This document shows, piece after piece, positions 16,263-25,934 of a stretch of 64,000 nucleotides of DNA. Origin of the DNA: Streptomyces sp. NBC_01216. GTDB taxonomy: Bacteria > Actinomycetota > Actinomycetes > Streptomycetales > Streptomycetaceae. Position 1 is the stretch's first letter. Each line of letters starts with the position of its first letter. Under the pieces are notes generated by a model, which saw only the letters and a program-made list of their open reading frames with translations, did no database searches and was not told where the DNA came from. The translations under genes were made by a program, and so were the position numbers. The DNA lies in NCBI RefSeq assembly GCF_035994945.1, contig NZ_CP108677.1, forward strand, positions 3,596,001 to 3,660,000, written 5' to 3'.

Positions 16263-17629
16263 TGGCCCAGGTACTCGAGTTCAAGCTGCCGGACCTCGGC
16301 GAGGGTCTGACCGAGGCCGAGATCGTGCGCTGGCTGGTCGACGTCGGCGACGTCGTCGCCATCGACCAGCCGGTCGTCGAGGTGGAGACGGCCAAGGCGA
16401 TGGTGGAGGTGCCCTGCCCCTACGGCGGTGTGGTCACGGCCCGATTCGGCGAGGAAGGCACCGAACTGCCGGTCGGGGCGCCCCTGCTGACGGTCGCGGT
16501 CGGCCGTGCGGCCGGCCCCGGAGCCGCGGCGTCCGACGCGACGGAGACGGAGCCGGCCCCCGCCCCGGCGGAGGCCCCCGCCGCCTCGGAACACTCCGGC
16601 AACGTCCTGGTGGGCTACGGGACGGCCGGGCCAGCGGCACGACGGCGCAGGGTGCGCAGAGACGTCGTGCCGGCGGTTGCCGCGGCACCGGCCGCTCCGA
16701 CGCCCGCACCGCCCGTGTCCGCCCCCGCGGTCCCCGTCGTGGCCGTGGAGGGACCGGTGCCGGTGATCTCGCCGCTTGTACGGAAGCTGGCCCGTGAGCA
16801 GGGGCTGGACCTGCGGGAGATCCCCGGGTCGGGGCCGGACGGGCTGATCCTGCGGGCGGACGTGGAACGTGCCGCCACCGGGTCCGTGCGCCCCGCTCCG
16901 GCCGTCGCCGCCCCGGTGTCCGCGGCGGCGCCGGCCGCAGCCGGTGAGCGGGTTCCGCTGCGCGGTGTGCGCGGCGCGGTCGCCGACAAGCTCTCGCGCA
17001 GCCGTACGGAGATCCCGGACGCGACCTGCTGGGTCGACGCGGACGCCACCGCCCTCATGGCGGCACGCTCCGCGATGAACGCGGCGGGCGGTCCGAAGGT
17101 CTCGCTCCTCGCGCTGCTCGCCCGGATCTGCACCCACGCCCTCGGGCGCTTCCCGGAGCTCAACTCCACCGTGGACACGGCGGCCAGGGAGATCGTCCGG
17201 CTGCCTTCGGTGCACCTCGGGTTCGCGGCGCAGACCGAGCGCGGCCTGGTCGTCCCGGTGGTCCGCGAAGCGGGCGCGCGGACGGCGGAGTCGCTGACGG
17301 AGGAGTTCGCCCGGCTGACGGCGTCCGCCCGTGACGGGAAGCTGACTCCGGCGGACCTGACCGGGGGGACGTTCACCCTGAACAACTACGGGGTGTTCGG
17401 GGTCGACGGCTCCACGCCGATCATCAATCACCCCGAGGCGGCGATGCTCGGAGTCGGCCGGATCATCCCCAAGCCCTGGGTCCATCAGGGAGAGCTGGCT
17501 GTCCGTCAGGTCGTCCAGCTGTCGCTCACGTTCGACCACCGGGTCTGCGACGGCGGCACGGCGGGGGGCTTCCTCCGCTACGTCGCGGACTGCGTCGAGC
17601 AGCCCGCGGTCCTGCTGCGCACGGTCTGA
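16262..17629 (+). CDS. bkdC: Branched-chain 2-oxoacid dehydrogenase E2 (dihydrolipoamide acyltransferase)
   Basis: Core acyltransferase of 455 residues that moves the acyl group from the lipoyl arm to CoA. Domains in order are: one lipoyl domain (VETAKAMVEV, lipoylated Lys45), an Ala/Pro linker, a peripheral-subunit-binding domain (ISPLVRKLAREQGLDL...GPDGLILRADV), a second Ala/Pro linker and the catalytic domain. The catalytic domain ends in DHRVCDGG with His426 and Asp430 of the HxxxDG site. A strong hairpin follows the stop, so the operon probably ends here. Products feed branched-chain fatty-acid and polyketide starter synthesis. Confidence 0.94.
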   Translation: MAQVLEFKLPDLGEGLTEAEIVRWLVDVGDVVAIDQPVVEVETAKAMVEVPCPYGGVVTARFGEEGTELPVGAPLLTVAVGRAAGPGAAASDATETEPAPAPAEAPAASEHSGNVLVGYGTAGPAARRRRVRRDVVPAVAAAPAAPTPAPPVSAPAVPVVAVEGPVPVISPLVRKLAREQGLDLREIPGSGPDGLILRADVERAATGSVRPAPAVAAPVSAAAPAAAGERVPLRGVRGAVADKLSRSRTEIPDATCWVDADATALMAARSAMNAAGGPKVSLLALLARICTHALGRFPELNSTVDTAAREIVRLPSVHLGFAAQTERGLVVPVVREAGARTAESLTEEFARLTASARDGKLTPADLTGGTFTLNNYGVFGVDGSTPIINHPEAAMLGVGRIIPKPWVHQGELAVRQVVQLSLTFDHRVCDGGTAGGFLRYVADCVEQPAVLLRTV

Positions 17630-17634
17630 CCCCC

Positions 17635-17681
17635 GGCGCGCGGTGGCCCGAGCGCGTACGCGCACGGGCCGTCCGCGCGCC
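17635..17681. terminator. Long hairpin terminator of the bkd operon
   Basis: GGCGCGCGG (17635-17643) pairs with CCGCGCGCC (17673-17681). Inner arms GGCCCG/CGGGCC and GCGCGTACGCGC extend it to an almost unbroken 47-base hairpin, 6 bases after the E2 stop. The rest of the 274-bp gap before the MobA-like gene shows no gene. Confidence 0.8.
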
Positions 17682-17903
17682 GGTGCCCACGCGTCCCGGC
17701 TGCCGGGCACCCGCGTACGGACGTTCCGACGGTGCGCGGGTCCGTGCGTCCCGACACGCCCCGCCGGTCCGGAACGCCCCTTCGTCCCGTCCGGCCTTGG
17801 GGGCGGGGCGGCGTGCGTCGGGTGAGGGCGGGCCGTCTCCGTGGGCGAGACAGATCGACGATCTTCGGGGTCTGCTCCCCGGGAAGCGGCCCATACTGCT
17901 GGG

Positions 17904-18812
17904 ATGATGACCGAGTATGACGCCGTCGTCCTGGCGGGAGGCGCCGCCAGGCGACTCGGGGGCGTGGACAAACCCGGCGTCCGGGTCGGCGGCCGGGCCC
18001 TTCTCGACCGGGTCCTGGCCGGGTCTCGCGGTGCCGGGAAGACCGTCGTCGTCGGTGGGCGGAGGACCACCGTACGGCCCGTCGAATGGGCCCGGGAAGA
18101 TCCGCCCGGCGGGGGACCGCTGGCCGCGCTCGAGGCCGGCACGCGCCGGACCACGGCCGCCGTCGTGCTCGTACTCTCCGCCGATCTGCCGTTCTTCCGG
18201 GAGGAGACCGGCCGGCGTCTCCTGGACGCCCTCGCAGCCACGCCCGGGGCGGACGCCGCGTTCCTGGTCGACGAGGGCGGACGTGACCAGCCTCTCGTCG
18301 CCGCCTACCGCAGCGCCCCGCTCCGGCGGGCGCTGCGGGACATCGCCACCGAGCACGGCGTCCTCACCGGTCTGCCGCTGCGCCTGCTCGCCCGTGAACT
18401 CGATCTCACCCGGGTCGAGGCCGGGCCCCTGACCTCCTTCGACTGCGACACCTGGGAGGACATCGCCACGGCCCGAGCCCACATCAGGGAGCATGAGTAC
18501 GTGCTGGAAGAATGGATCACCGCAGTCAAGGACGAACTGGGCATCGAGCTGGACGTCGACACCGGCGTACTGCTCGATCTCGCCCGCGACGCCGCTCACG
18601 GCGTCGCCCGCCCCGCCGCTCCCCTGACCACCTTCCTGGTCGGTTACGCGGCGGCCAAGGCGGACCCCGGCGGCGGGCCGGAGGCCGTGGCCGAGGCCGC
18701 GCGCAAGGCCGTGGCGCTCGCCCACCGCTGGGCGGCCGAGGCGGACCAGGGCGTGTCGGGCGAGAGTGTGTCGGACGAGAGCAGGACAGGCCAGGACGAG
18801 GCAGGAAGATGA
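17904..18812 (+). CDS. MobA-like molybdenum cofactor nucleotidyltransferase fused to DUF6457
   Basis: A 302-residue, two-part protein. Residues 1-200 are a MobA-type NTP transferase with VVLAGGAARRLGGVDKP (Lys23) and LSADLPFF, expected to add GMP (or CMP) to molybdopterin. Residues about 205-275 (EEWITAVKDELGIELDVDT and following) match the small helical DUF6457 domain, which is often found next to or fused with actinobacterial Moco genes. Two adjacent ATGs (17904, 17907) are possible. The MoeA gene overlaps its end by ATGA, so both act in one operon for molybdenum cofactor maturation. Confidence 0.87.
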   Translation: MMTEYDAVVLAGGAARRLGGVDKPGVRVGGRALLDRVLAGSRGAGKTVVVGGRRTTVRPVEWAREDPPGGGPLAALEAGTRRTTAAVVLVLSADLPFFREETGRRLLDALAATPGADAAFLVDEGGRDQPLVAAYRSAPLRRALRDIATEHGVLTGLPLRLLARELDLTRVEAGPLTSFDCDTWEDIATARAHIREHEYVLEEWITAVKDELGIELDVDTGVLLDLARDAAHGVARPAAPLTTFLVGYAAAKADPGGGPEAVAEAARKAVALAHRWAAEADQGVSGESVSDESRTGQDEAGR

Positions 18813-20176
18813 CCCCGCAAGAGCGCGCGGCGACCGAGCCGGAGAGCGACGGAGTGGACGAGGCATTGGCCCTCGTCGCCCCGCCCCGCCCCGCCGAGCC
18901 GCATCGCGCCACCCCCTGGCCGGACGCCCGGTCGACGTCCGCACGCGCCGGAGCGGCGGCCCGTGCGGCCGGCGCGGCCGGCGGCGCACCCCGCCATGTC
19001 CCCCTCGGGCGAGCGCTGGGCCGTATGCTCGCCGAGCCGCTCCGCGCCCTCACCGATCTGCCGTCCTTCGACACCTCCGCCATGGACGGCTGGGCGGTCT
19101 CGGGCCCGGGGCCCTGGAAGATCCACGAGGAGGGCGCCGTCCTCGCCGGACACGCCCCGGCCGCCGCACTGGCCGACGGCACGGCGGTGCGGATCGCCAC
19201 CGGGGCGCGGATTCCCTCCGAGACCACGGCCGTCATCCGCAGCGAGCACTCCCGGTCCTCCTCCGGCGGACAGGTGCACGCCCTGCGAGAGGTCCAGCCC
19301 GGTCAGGACATCCGTCCACGCGGGCAGGAATGCCGTTCCGGCGATCCGCTGCTGCCCGCCGGGACACCGATCACCCCGGCCGTCCTCGGCCTCGCCGCCG
19401 CGGCCGGATACGACGACCTGCCGGTCCTGCCCCGCCCGCGCGTGGAGGTCCTGGTCCTCGGCGACGAACTGCTCACCGCCGGACTACCCCACGACGGCTT
19501 CATCCGCGACGCACTCGGCCCGATGCTCGGTCCCTGGTTGGACACACTCGGCGCGGAGGTCCTCGCCACCCACCGGGTCGGCGACGACGCCGAGGCCCTG
19601 CGCGCGGCCGTCACCGGATCCGAGGCCGATCTGGTGATCACCACCGGCGGTACCGCCGCCGGGCCTCTGGACCACGTCCACCCCGTCCTCGCGTCGGCGG
19701 GTGCCACCCTCCTGGTGGACGGTGTGAAGGTCCGCCCCGGCCACCCGATGCTGCTCGCCCGCCTCGGGGGTGAAGCGCCGGGCCGCCACCTGGTCGGACT
19801 GCCGGGCAACCCGCTGGCCGCCGTGTCGGGCCTGCTCACCCTCGCCGAACCCCTGCTCCGGGCCCTCACGGGCGCCCCGGTGCCTCCGCCCCGCCGGGTG
19901 CCGGTCCGCGACGAGGTGCACGGCCATCCGCAGGACACCCGACTCGTCCCGGTCGCGTACGACGGGGACCGGGTCGTCCCTCTGCACTACAACGGGCCGG
20001 CGATGCTTCGGGGGATCGCGGCGGCCGACGGAATGGCCGTCGTCCCGCCCGGCGGTGCGCGGCCCGGCGACCCGCTGCAGATCCTCGACCTCCCCTGGTC
20101 GGTGTCGCTCGCCCAGGAGCGGGCTTCCGTCCGGTCCCAGACTCACGGCGTGCCCGAAGGAACGTGTTTCACGTGA
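18809..20176 (+). CDS. moeA: Molybdopterin molybdotransferase MoeA
   Basis: Inserts molybdate into adenylylated molybdopterin. The 455 residues begin with an unusual hydrophilic extension of about 60 residues. The MoeA core follows, with GRMLAEPLRALTDLPSFDTSAMDGWAV, ATGARIPSETTAVI, the central MoCF-binding domain (LVLGDELLTAGLP, TTGGTAAGPLDHV) and LPGNPLAAVSGLLTL. The last codons and stop lie inside a parS site, so the C-terminal residues (GTCFT) are dictated by that site. The channel gene start overlaps the stop by GTGA. Confidence 0.93.
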   Translation: MTPQERAATEPESDGVDEALALVAPPRPAEPHRATPWPDARSTSARAGAAARAAGAAGGAPRHVPLGRALGRMLAEPLRALTDLPSFDTSAMDGWAVSGPGPWKIHEEGAVLAGHAPAAALADGTAVRIATGARIPSETTAVIRSEHSRSSSGGQVHALREVQPGQDIRPRGQECRSGDPLLPAGTPITPAVLGLAAAAGYDDLPVLPRPRVEVLVLGDELLTAGLPHDGFIRDALGPMLGPWLDTLGAEVLATHRVGDDAEALRAAVTGSEADLVITTGGTAAGPLDHVHPVLASAGATLLVDGVKVRPGHPMLLARLGGEAPGRHLVGLPGNPLAAVSGLLTLAEPLLRALTGAPVPPPRRVPVRDEVHGHPQDTRLVPVAYDGDRVVPLHYNGPAMLRGIAAADGMAVVPPGGARPGDPLQILDLPWSVSLAQERASVRSQTHGVPEGTCFT

Positions 20177-20179
20177 AAC
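20166..20179. other. parS centromere site
   Basis: GTTTCACGTGAAAC is a perfect 14-bp palindrome and the Streptomyces consensus binding site for the segregation protein ParB. It spans the moeA stop codon and the start codon of the potassium channel gene. Clusters of such sites surround oriC in Streptomyces. Confidence 0.92.
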
Positions 20180-21258
20180 TACCCAGCCGTGACGTCATGG
20201 CCCGTCAGGCCGAGGAGAAAACGGCCCCCACCCGGGTCAGGATGCCCCGACGCGTCGTCGAGAAGCCTCTCCAGCAGGTGGGCAAGAGGCTGTTGATGGC
20301 CTTGGGCGTGCTGGCCGTCACCACGCTGATCGTCTACATGGACCGGTCCGGCTACCACGACAACGCCAACCAGACGCTCGACTTCCTCGACTGCGCCTAC
20401 TACGCGACCGTGACGCTCTCCACCACCGGGTACGGCGACATCGTCCCGTACAGCGACTCGGCGAGGCTCGTCAACATCCTGCTGGTCACGCCATTGCGCG
20501 TGCTGTTCCTGATCATCCTGGTCGGCACCACTCTCGAGGTCCTCACCGAACGGACCCGGGAGGAGTGGCGGCTGAACCGCTGGAGGTCCACCTTGCGTGA
20601 CCACACCGTCATCGTCGGCTTCGGCACCAAGGGGCGGTCCGCGATCCAGACGCTCTGCGCGACGGGACTGCGCAAAGAACAGATCGTCATCGTCGACCCG
20701 TCCAGCAAGGTGATCGAGACGGCGAACGCCGATGGCTTCGTGGGTGTGATCGGTGACGCGACCCGCAGCGACGTGCTGCTCCGCGCCGAGGTGCAGAAGG
20801 CCCGTCAGATCGTGATCGCCACCCAGCGCGACGACACCGCCGTGCTGGTCACGCTGACCGCACGCCAGATGAACAGGGGCGCGAAGATCGTCGCCGCCGT
20901 CCGCGAGGAGGAGAACGCGACGCTGCTGCGTCAGTCCGGCGCGGACGCCGTGATCACCAGTGCCAGCGCGGCCGGTCGGCTGCTGGGCCTCTCCGTGCTC
21001 AGCCCCAGCGCGGGCACGGTGATGGAGGACCTGATCCAGCAGGGCTCGGGTCTCGACCTGGTCGAGCGGCCGGTCATAAAGTCCGAGGTCGGCAAGAGCG
21101 TGCGGGAGACCGAGGACCTCGTGGTGAGCGTCCTGCGCGGGCACCGGCTGCTCGGCTACGACGATCCCGCGGCCAGCCCGCTCCAGTTGACGGACCGTGT
21201 GATCACGATCGTGCGGGCCGAGCCCGTCACCCCGTTGAGCACCCCGCGGCAGGACTGA
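20173..21258 (+). CDS. Potassium channel protein with RCK/TrkA-N domain
   Basis: A two-helix K+ channel of about 361 residues. A basic cytoplasmic N-terminus is followed by a first membrane segment (about 40-56), a pore loop with selectivity filter TTGYGD (84-89) and a second helix (LRVLFLIILVGTTLEVL). A cytoplasmic TrkA-N/RCK domain starts at HTVIVGFGTKGRSAIQTL and binds a nucleotide or ion ligand that gates the pore. The GTG at 20173 overlaps the moeA stop by 4 bases; a GTG at 20164 and an ATG at 20197 are alternatives. The start region is embedded in parS, so ParB binding could affect its expression. Confidence 0.9.
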   Translation: MKLPSRDVMARQAEEKTAPTRVRMPRRVVEKPLQQVGKRLLMALGVLAVTTLIVYMDRSGYHDNANQTLDFLDCAYYATVTLSTTGYGDIVPYSDSARLVNILLVTPLRVLFLIILVGTTLEVLTERTREEWRLNRWRSTLRDHTVIVGFGTKGRSAIQTLCATGLRKEQIVIVDPSSKVIETANADGFVGVIGDATRSDVLLRAEVQKARQIVIATQRDDTAVLVTLTARQMNRGAKIVAAVREEENATLLRQSGADAVITSASAAGRLLGLSVLSPSAGTVMEDLIQQGSGLDLVERPVIKSEVGKSVRETEDLVVSVLRGHRLLGYDDPAASPLQLTDRVITIVRAEPVTPLSTPRQD

Positions 21259-21296
21259 CAGACCGTACGCCCGCGAGCCGGAGTAGCCTCGCGGCC

Positions 21297-22283
21297 ATGT
21301 ATGCGATCACGATTCCGGACCCCGGTGGCCCCGACGCCCTCGTGTGGGCGGAGGTGCCCGATCCCGTGCCCGGTGAGGGCGAGGTTCTCGTCGAGGTGGC
21401 GGCGAGCGCCGTCAACCGCGCCGATCTGCTCCAGCGCCAGGGCTTCTACGACCCGCCGCCGGGCACCTCGCCGTACCCCGGTCTCGAATGCTCGGGCCGG
21501 ATCGCCGCGCTCGGCCCGGGGGTGTCCGGCTGGTCCGTCGGGGACGAGGTGTGCGCGCTGCTGGTCGGAGGCGGCTACGCGCAGAAGGTCCTCGTCCCCG
21601 CCGGCCAGTTGCTCCCGGTACCGGACGGCGTGGATCTCGTCACGGCCGCCGCGCTGCCCGAAGTCGCCTGCACGGTCTGGTCCAACGTCTTCATGATCGC
21701 CCACTTGCGTCCCGGTGAGACGCTGCTCGTCCACGGCGGGGCGAGCGGCATCGGCACGATGGCCATCCAGCTGGCCAAGGCGGTCGGCGCCCGGGTCGCG
21801 GTCACCGCGGGCGGCCCCGGAAAGCTGGCGCGCTGCGCGGAACTGGGCGCGGACATCCTCATCGACTACCGCGAGCAGGACTTCGTCGAGGAGGTGGGCA
21901 AGGCGACGGGCGGAAACGGCGCGGACGTCATCCTGGACATCGTGGGCGCCAAGTACCTGGACCGTAACGTGAAGGCGCTCGCGGTCAACGGGCGTCTCGC
22001 CGTCATCGGGCTCCAGGGCGGCGTGAAGGGCGAGCTGAACCTGGCCGGACTGCTCGCCAAGCGGGCCGCGATCACGGCGACCACGCTGCGTGCCCGCCCG
22101 CTCCATGAGAAGGCCGCCATCGTCGCCGCCGTCCGCGAACACGTCTGGCCGCTGATCGGGGCGGGCACGGTGCGTCCGGTCGTCCACCGTACGGTGCCGA
22201 TGGCGGAGGCCGCGGAAGCCCACCGCGCCCTGGAGTCCGGCAGCCACGTCGGCAAGGTCCTACTCCTCGCCCCGCGGGACTGA
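21297..22283 (+). CDS. NAD(P)H-quinone oxidoreductase (zinc-free MDR family)
   Basis: A 328-residue member of the quinone oxidoreductase branch of medium-chain dehydrogenases. It has AVNRADLLQRQGFYDPPPG near the N-terminus, typical of the PIG3-like group, and the Rossmann stretch VHGGASGIGTMAIQLAKA. There are no zinc-ligand Cys clusters. It is expected to reduce quinones with NADPH in one- or two-electron steps and to protect against redox stress. It starts 39 bp after the channel gene on the same strand and ends before a strong convergent terminator. Confidence 0.88.
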   Translation: MYAITIPDPGGPDALVWAEVPDPVPGEGEVLVEVAASAVNRADLLQRQGFYDPPPGTSPYPGLECSGRIAALGPGVSGWSVGDEVCALLVGGGYAQKVLVPAGQLLPVPDGVDLVTAAALPEVACTVWSNVFMIAHLRPGETLLVHGGASGIGTMAIQLAKAVGARVAVTAGGPGKLARCAELGADILIDYREQDFVEEVGKATGGNGADVILDIVGAKYLDRNVKALAVNGRLAVIGLQGGVKGELNLAGLLAKRAAITATTLRARPLHEKAAIVAAVREHVWPLIGAGTVRPVVHRTVPMAEAAEAHRALESGSHVGKVLLLAPRD

Positions 22284-22368
22284 CGGTTCCTCCGCACCGG
22301 AGCCGTACGGTGCCGCACCGGGGCCGTGCCGGGCCCGCACCCGCGCCAGGTGGTGGGACGGCAGCACC

Positions 22369-22400
22369 GCGCCCCGTCGGCCCGCAGGCCGACGGGGCGC
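22369..22400. terminator. Bidirectional terminator
   Basis: GCGCCCCGTCGGCC and GGCCGACGGGGCGC form a perfect 14-bp stem with a 4-base loop, between the convergent quinone oxidoreductase and bpa genes. Confidence 0.85.
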
Positions 22401-22433
22401 GACAAGCGGGACCGGCCCGCGGACGGACGGCGC

Positions 22434-22976
22434 CTACAGATACGGACCGGAGCGGAGCGTGTGGCCGTGGTCGCCTTCGCCATCCTCGTGCGAGACGCCC
22501 GGGGGCAGCGCACGGCGCATCTGCTCCAGCTGCGCCCGGGCCGCCATCTGCTGGGCGAACAGGGCCGTCTGGATGCCGTGGAAGAGCCCTTCGAGCCAGC
22601 CCACCAACTGGGCCTGCGCGATCCGCAGTTCCGCCTCGGAGGGGATGGCGTCGTCGGTGAACGGCAGGGAGAGCCGCTCCAGCTCCTCCACCAGCTCGGG
22701 CGCGAGCCCGTCCTCCAGCTCCTTCACCGAACCGGCATGGATGTCCTTCAGCCGGACCCGGCTCGCCTCGTCGAGGGGGGCCGCCCTGACTTCTTCCAGA
22801 AGCTGCTTGATCATGCTACCGATGCGCATGACCTTCGCAGGCTGCTCGACCATCTCTGTCACCGGGACCTCGCGGGACTCGTCGTCGCCATGACTGCCGC
22901 CGAGCGCCATCCCGTCCTGTCCGACGATGAGGACCGGGGGACTCTCCTGCGACCGTTCATTCCTCGGCATATCCAT
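22434..22976 (-). CDS. bpa: Bacterial proteasome activator Bpa/PafE
   Basis: ATP-independent ring-forming activator of the actinobacterial 20S proteasome, about 180 residues. The helical core (AKVMRIGSMIKQLLEEVR, SVKELEDGLAPELVEELERL, AQAQLVGWLEGLFHGIQTALFAQQ) matches the family. The C-terminus SGPYL is the HbYX-like tail that docks in the proteasome alpha ring; mycobacterial homologues end in GQYL. The N-terminal 40 residues are hydrophilic. The ATG at 22976 is chosen (MDMPRNERS). The proteasome genes themselves are not in the window. Confidence 0.92.
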   Translation of the reverse strand: MDMPRNERSQESPPVLIVGQDGMALGGSHGDDESREVPVTEMVEQPAKVMRIGSMIKQLLEEVRAAPLDEASRVRLKDIHAGSVKELEDGLAPELVEELERLSLPFTDDAIPSEAELRIAQAQLVGWLEGLFHGIQTALFAQQMAARAQLEQMRRALPPGVSHEDGEGDHGHTLRSGPYL

Positions 22977-23072
22977 GCCGCCATTCTCTCGCACACGTGC
23001 CTCCTCACACGGTGTGCCCCCGTACGGGGGTGATCCACCCTCGTACGGGGGCACAAGAAGGCCCTGAACCGG

Positions 23073-25934
23073 TCAGATCGCCGCGCGGCGGGCGAGTGCG
23101 CCGTGTGAGCGGGTCACGAGCGCGGCCAGCAGCGCCGCTCCGAGCGGGACGGCCACCAGCAGGAGTGCCAGCGTCTCCCAGGGGACGACGACGGGCACGT
23201 ACGGCGGTTCCTGGAAGAGTCCCCAGCCCTCGTCCAGCGCGACCTGGTAGAAACGCTCCTGTTCCCGCTGCTCCGTGAAGCGCAGTCCCACCGCAGGCAG
23301 CACACCGGCGGCGGAGCCGAGGATCACACCCATCGCGGCGACCACACCGCACTGGAAGCCGCTGAGGGTCCGGCGGACCCGAGGCGAGGCGCCGACGGCG
23401 GCGAGCGTCTTGAGATCGGCCTCGGCGTCGGCCTGGGCCAGGCCGGTGGCGATTCCGGCGGCCCCGATGGTGACGAGACCGGCGAAGATGGTCAGCAGGG
23501 CGAGCACGATGCTGTTCTTGCTGACGAAACCTTCCTCCAGGGTGAGGTCGACATCGCTGCCGAGCTTGGCGATCTCCGCGTCGAGCTTCTGCCGCTGCTC
23601 GGAACTCGGCATGTGGTCGGTCGAGTAGTACGACCCGATGGGGACCGTGGTCAGGCCGACGGCCTTCGCCGCGGCCGGGGTGAGCAGGCCCTGGAGACCG
23701 TACGACCGCTCGCTCTTCGGCATCAGATAGGCGGGCAGGGACCTGACCTCGCCGGGCACGGGCCGACCCGCCCGCTCGGCCTCCTCGGCCTTCTCCAGGT
23801 CCGTGATCAGCTTGATGCCGATCATGCCGGTCTTGTCGACCTGCGCCTTGGCGAAGGTGACGATCTTGCCGTCGGCGAGGGCCCGCTCGGCGCCCGCGTC
23901 CTGGATGCCGAGAACCTTCAGCATCCGGGCGTCACCGACCAGCAGCCCGCCCTCGACGTACACACTGCCGGTCTCACCCTCCTTGCAGCGCCAGTCCTCG
24001 GCCAGCCTCTGCCGCTCCGCTTTGGAGAACCGGTCGAAGGGGTCCTGGCCGTCGGGGACCGAAGCCCACAGCGGGCACACGTTCGGCTCGGGGATGACGA
24101 CCTCGTACCGACCACAGCCGGCACCTTCGCCCCACGGGGCACAGCCCGGCTTGCCGACCACGCCGCGTGCGACGTCCGCCTGGACGTCGATCGGCATCAG
24201 GCGCTGGACGGCCTCGCGGACCGCCGGGACATCACGGCCGCCTTCCTCCACCACCAGCGCCGACATCGTTCCGTGCGGCAGCCGCGCCTGGTACGTGTCC
24301 CGGTTCTGGGCCTCGCTGCTCGCCGCGTAGGTGGCGACGGCGACGGTACCCGCGACCGCGGCCAGCACCGCGGCGACGGCGGGCGCCGTGCGGCCGCGGT
24401 TGCGCACGGCGTCCCGCAGCGCCAGGCGCGGGGACAGCGGCATCCAGCGCCCGGCCCGGCCGAAGAGGCCGACCAGTGCCGGGGTCAGCGCGACGACGCC
24501 GAGTTCGGCGATGGCACTGCCGCCCGCGACGACCACGAACTGGTCGGAGACCATCGAGCCGTACAGCGCGATCACGGCGCCGAGCAGCACTGCGCCCAGG
24601 CCCACCAGAGGCAGGACCCGGCTGCTGTGCCGGACTCCGCGACGACCGGTGAGCGAGGCGAGAACGGTCTGACGCGAGGAGGTGACGGCCGGGACGATCG
24701 CGGCCAGCAGGCCGGTCAGCACGGCGAGCAGGGCGATTCCCAGAAGCTCCACCGGTCGCATGTCGAAGCCGCCGAACCGCTTCCCTATGTAGTCCTCGAG
24801 AAGGGGCCGCAGGGCGAAGGTCAGCACCAGTGCGAGGACCGTGCCGATCACGGCCGCGGCGACGCCGATGACGAGTCCGCCGCTCAGCACGATGGCGCGG
24901 ATGTGACTGCGGTCGCCGCCGTTGGCCCCGACGAGGCCGAGCTGGCGCCGTGAACGGCGGGCCCCGACGGCGAACGCGGGCCCGGCCAGGAGGCAGATCT
25001 CCAGCATGGCGAGACCGACCGCGGTGCCGACCGCGGCGAGCTCGGCCGCGCGGGCCGCCGTGCTGACCTCGTAGGTGCCCCAGCCCTCCTTCTGGTAGAG
25101 CGGGACCTCGGAGTCGGCGGGAGGGTCCAGCAGGACGGCACGCGAGGAGACGGCCACGCCCTTGGTGTTGATCTGCTGGACCATGTTCCACGTGAAACCA
25201 CCCGACAGCTTCACCAGATACGTGGTGGAGAAGTCGGGCTTCACCAGGCCGGCCTTCTCGGCGGCCTTCGCGTGAGGCGCCAGGAGGGCGCCGGGCAGGG
25301 CGTTGACCTGGTCGGCCTTCAGCTCGTCGGGGAGCTCGTAGGAGCCGACGATCCGGTACGGCTTGTCGAAGCCACGGGCGGTGAGGGTCGCCCCGACGGT
25401 CAGACCGCTGGTCTCCAGGAAGTGGGTGGTCACGGCGACCTCGTCCGCCTTCCGGGGGAAGCGGCCCTCCTGGAGGGTCATGATGCCCTTCGCGATCGGC
25501 TCGGCCGCCCGGAGTTCGCGGATGTCGGTCCGCAGCAGCCCGTGCGTGGTCGTGAGCTTGACCTGCCCGATGGTGTCCGTGAGGACCTCGGAGCCGGCCG
25601 GTATCGCCTGGGTGACATCGGTCGGGCCGCTCGGCCAGGCGGCCCGGTCGTCGTACTCCTGCGCCGGGGCGTTCATCTGGTGGTCCGGAGCCTGGAGGAT
25701 CGGCACACCGCCGTACTGGGCGTCGACGAAGCGGGCGTCGGCCGCGCCCAGGGTGCGGTCCAGCTGTTCCTCGGTGGAGAGCTGGGAGCTGCGGAAGGTG
25801 AGATCGGCGGCGCTCACCCCGAGGATCGGCAGGCCGATCATGGCCAGGACCAGGAAACTACGCCCCTTGTAGCGCCAGGCGTCGCGGCGCGCGATGCGGA
25901 TCGCAGCGCGCCAGGAGGAGAGCCATGTGCTCAC
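23073..25934 (-). CDS. ABC transporter permease, FtsX/MacB type
   Basis: A large permease of 953 residues with two FtsX units. Topology is one N-terminal membrane segment (SFLVLAMIGLPILGVSAADL), a large extracytoplasmic domain, three helices (about 310-430), a further central membrane region, a second extracytoplasmic domain and three C-terminal helices ending near the basic tail. It pairs with the ATPase encoded immediately upstream, whose gene overlaps by ATGA. Complexes of this type export peptides, lipoproteins or drugs, or signal across the envelope. The substrate is unknown. A PadR regulator upstream suggests induction by a toxic or envelope stress signal. The gene carries a parS copy within codons at 25185. 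Confidence 0.9.
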   Translation of the reverse strand: MSTWLSSWRAAIRIARRDAWRYKGRSFLVLAMIGLPILGVSAADLTFRSSQLSTEEQLDRTLGAADARFVDAQYGGVPILQAPDHQMNAPAQEYDDRAAWPSGPTDVTQAIPAGSEVLTDTIGQVKLTTTHGLLRTDIRELRAAEPIAKGIMTLQEGRFPRKADEVAVTTHFLETSGLTVGATLTARGFDKPYRIVGSYELPDELKADQVNALPGALLAPHAKAAEKAGLVKPDFSTTYLVKLSGGFTWNMVQQINTKGVAVSSRAVLLDPPADSEVPLYQKEGWGTYEVSTAARAAELAAVGTAVGLAMLEICLLAGPAFAVGARRSRRQLGLVGANGGDRSHIRAIVLSGGLVIGVAAAVIGTVLALVLTFALRPLLEDYIGKRFGGFDMRPVELLGIALLAVLTGLLAAIVPAVTSSRQTVLASLTGRRGVRHSSRVLPLVGLGAVLLGAVIALYGSMVSDQFVVVAGGSAIAELGVVALTPALVGLFGRAGRWMPLSPRLALRDAVRNRGRTAPAVAAVLAAVAGTVAVATYAASSEAQNRDTYQARLPHGTMSALVVEEGGRDVPAVREAVQRLMPIDVQADVARGVVGKPGCAPWGEGAGCGRYEVVIPEPNVCPLWASVPDGQDPFDRFSKAERQRLAEDWRCKEGETGSVYVEGGLLVGDARMLKVLGIQDAGAERALADGKIVTFAKAQVDKTGMIGIKLITDLEKAEEAERAGRPVPGEVRSLPAYLMPKSERSYGLQGLLTPAAAKAVGLTTVPIGSYYSTDHMPSSEQRQKLDAEIAKLGSDVDLTLEEGFVSKNSIVLALLTIFAGLVTIGAAGIATGLAQADAEADLKTLAAVGASPRVRRTLSGFQCGVVAAMGVILGSAAGVLPAVGLRFTEQREQERFYQVALDEGWGLFQEPPYVPVVVPWETLALLLVAVPLGAALLAALVTRSHGALARRAAI
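25185..25198. other. parS-like site inside permease gene
   Basis: GTTCCACGTGAAAC differs from the Streptomyces parS consensus at one base and equals the common B. subtilis form TGTTCCACGTGAAAC. It lies within coding sequence, so the encoded residues (WFHVEH-like stretch) tolerate the site. Confidence 0.75.
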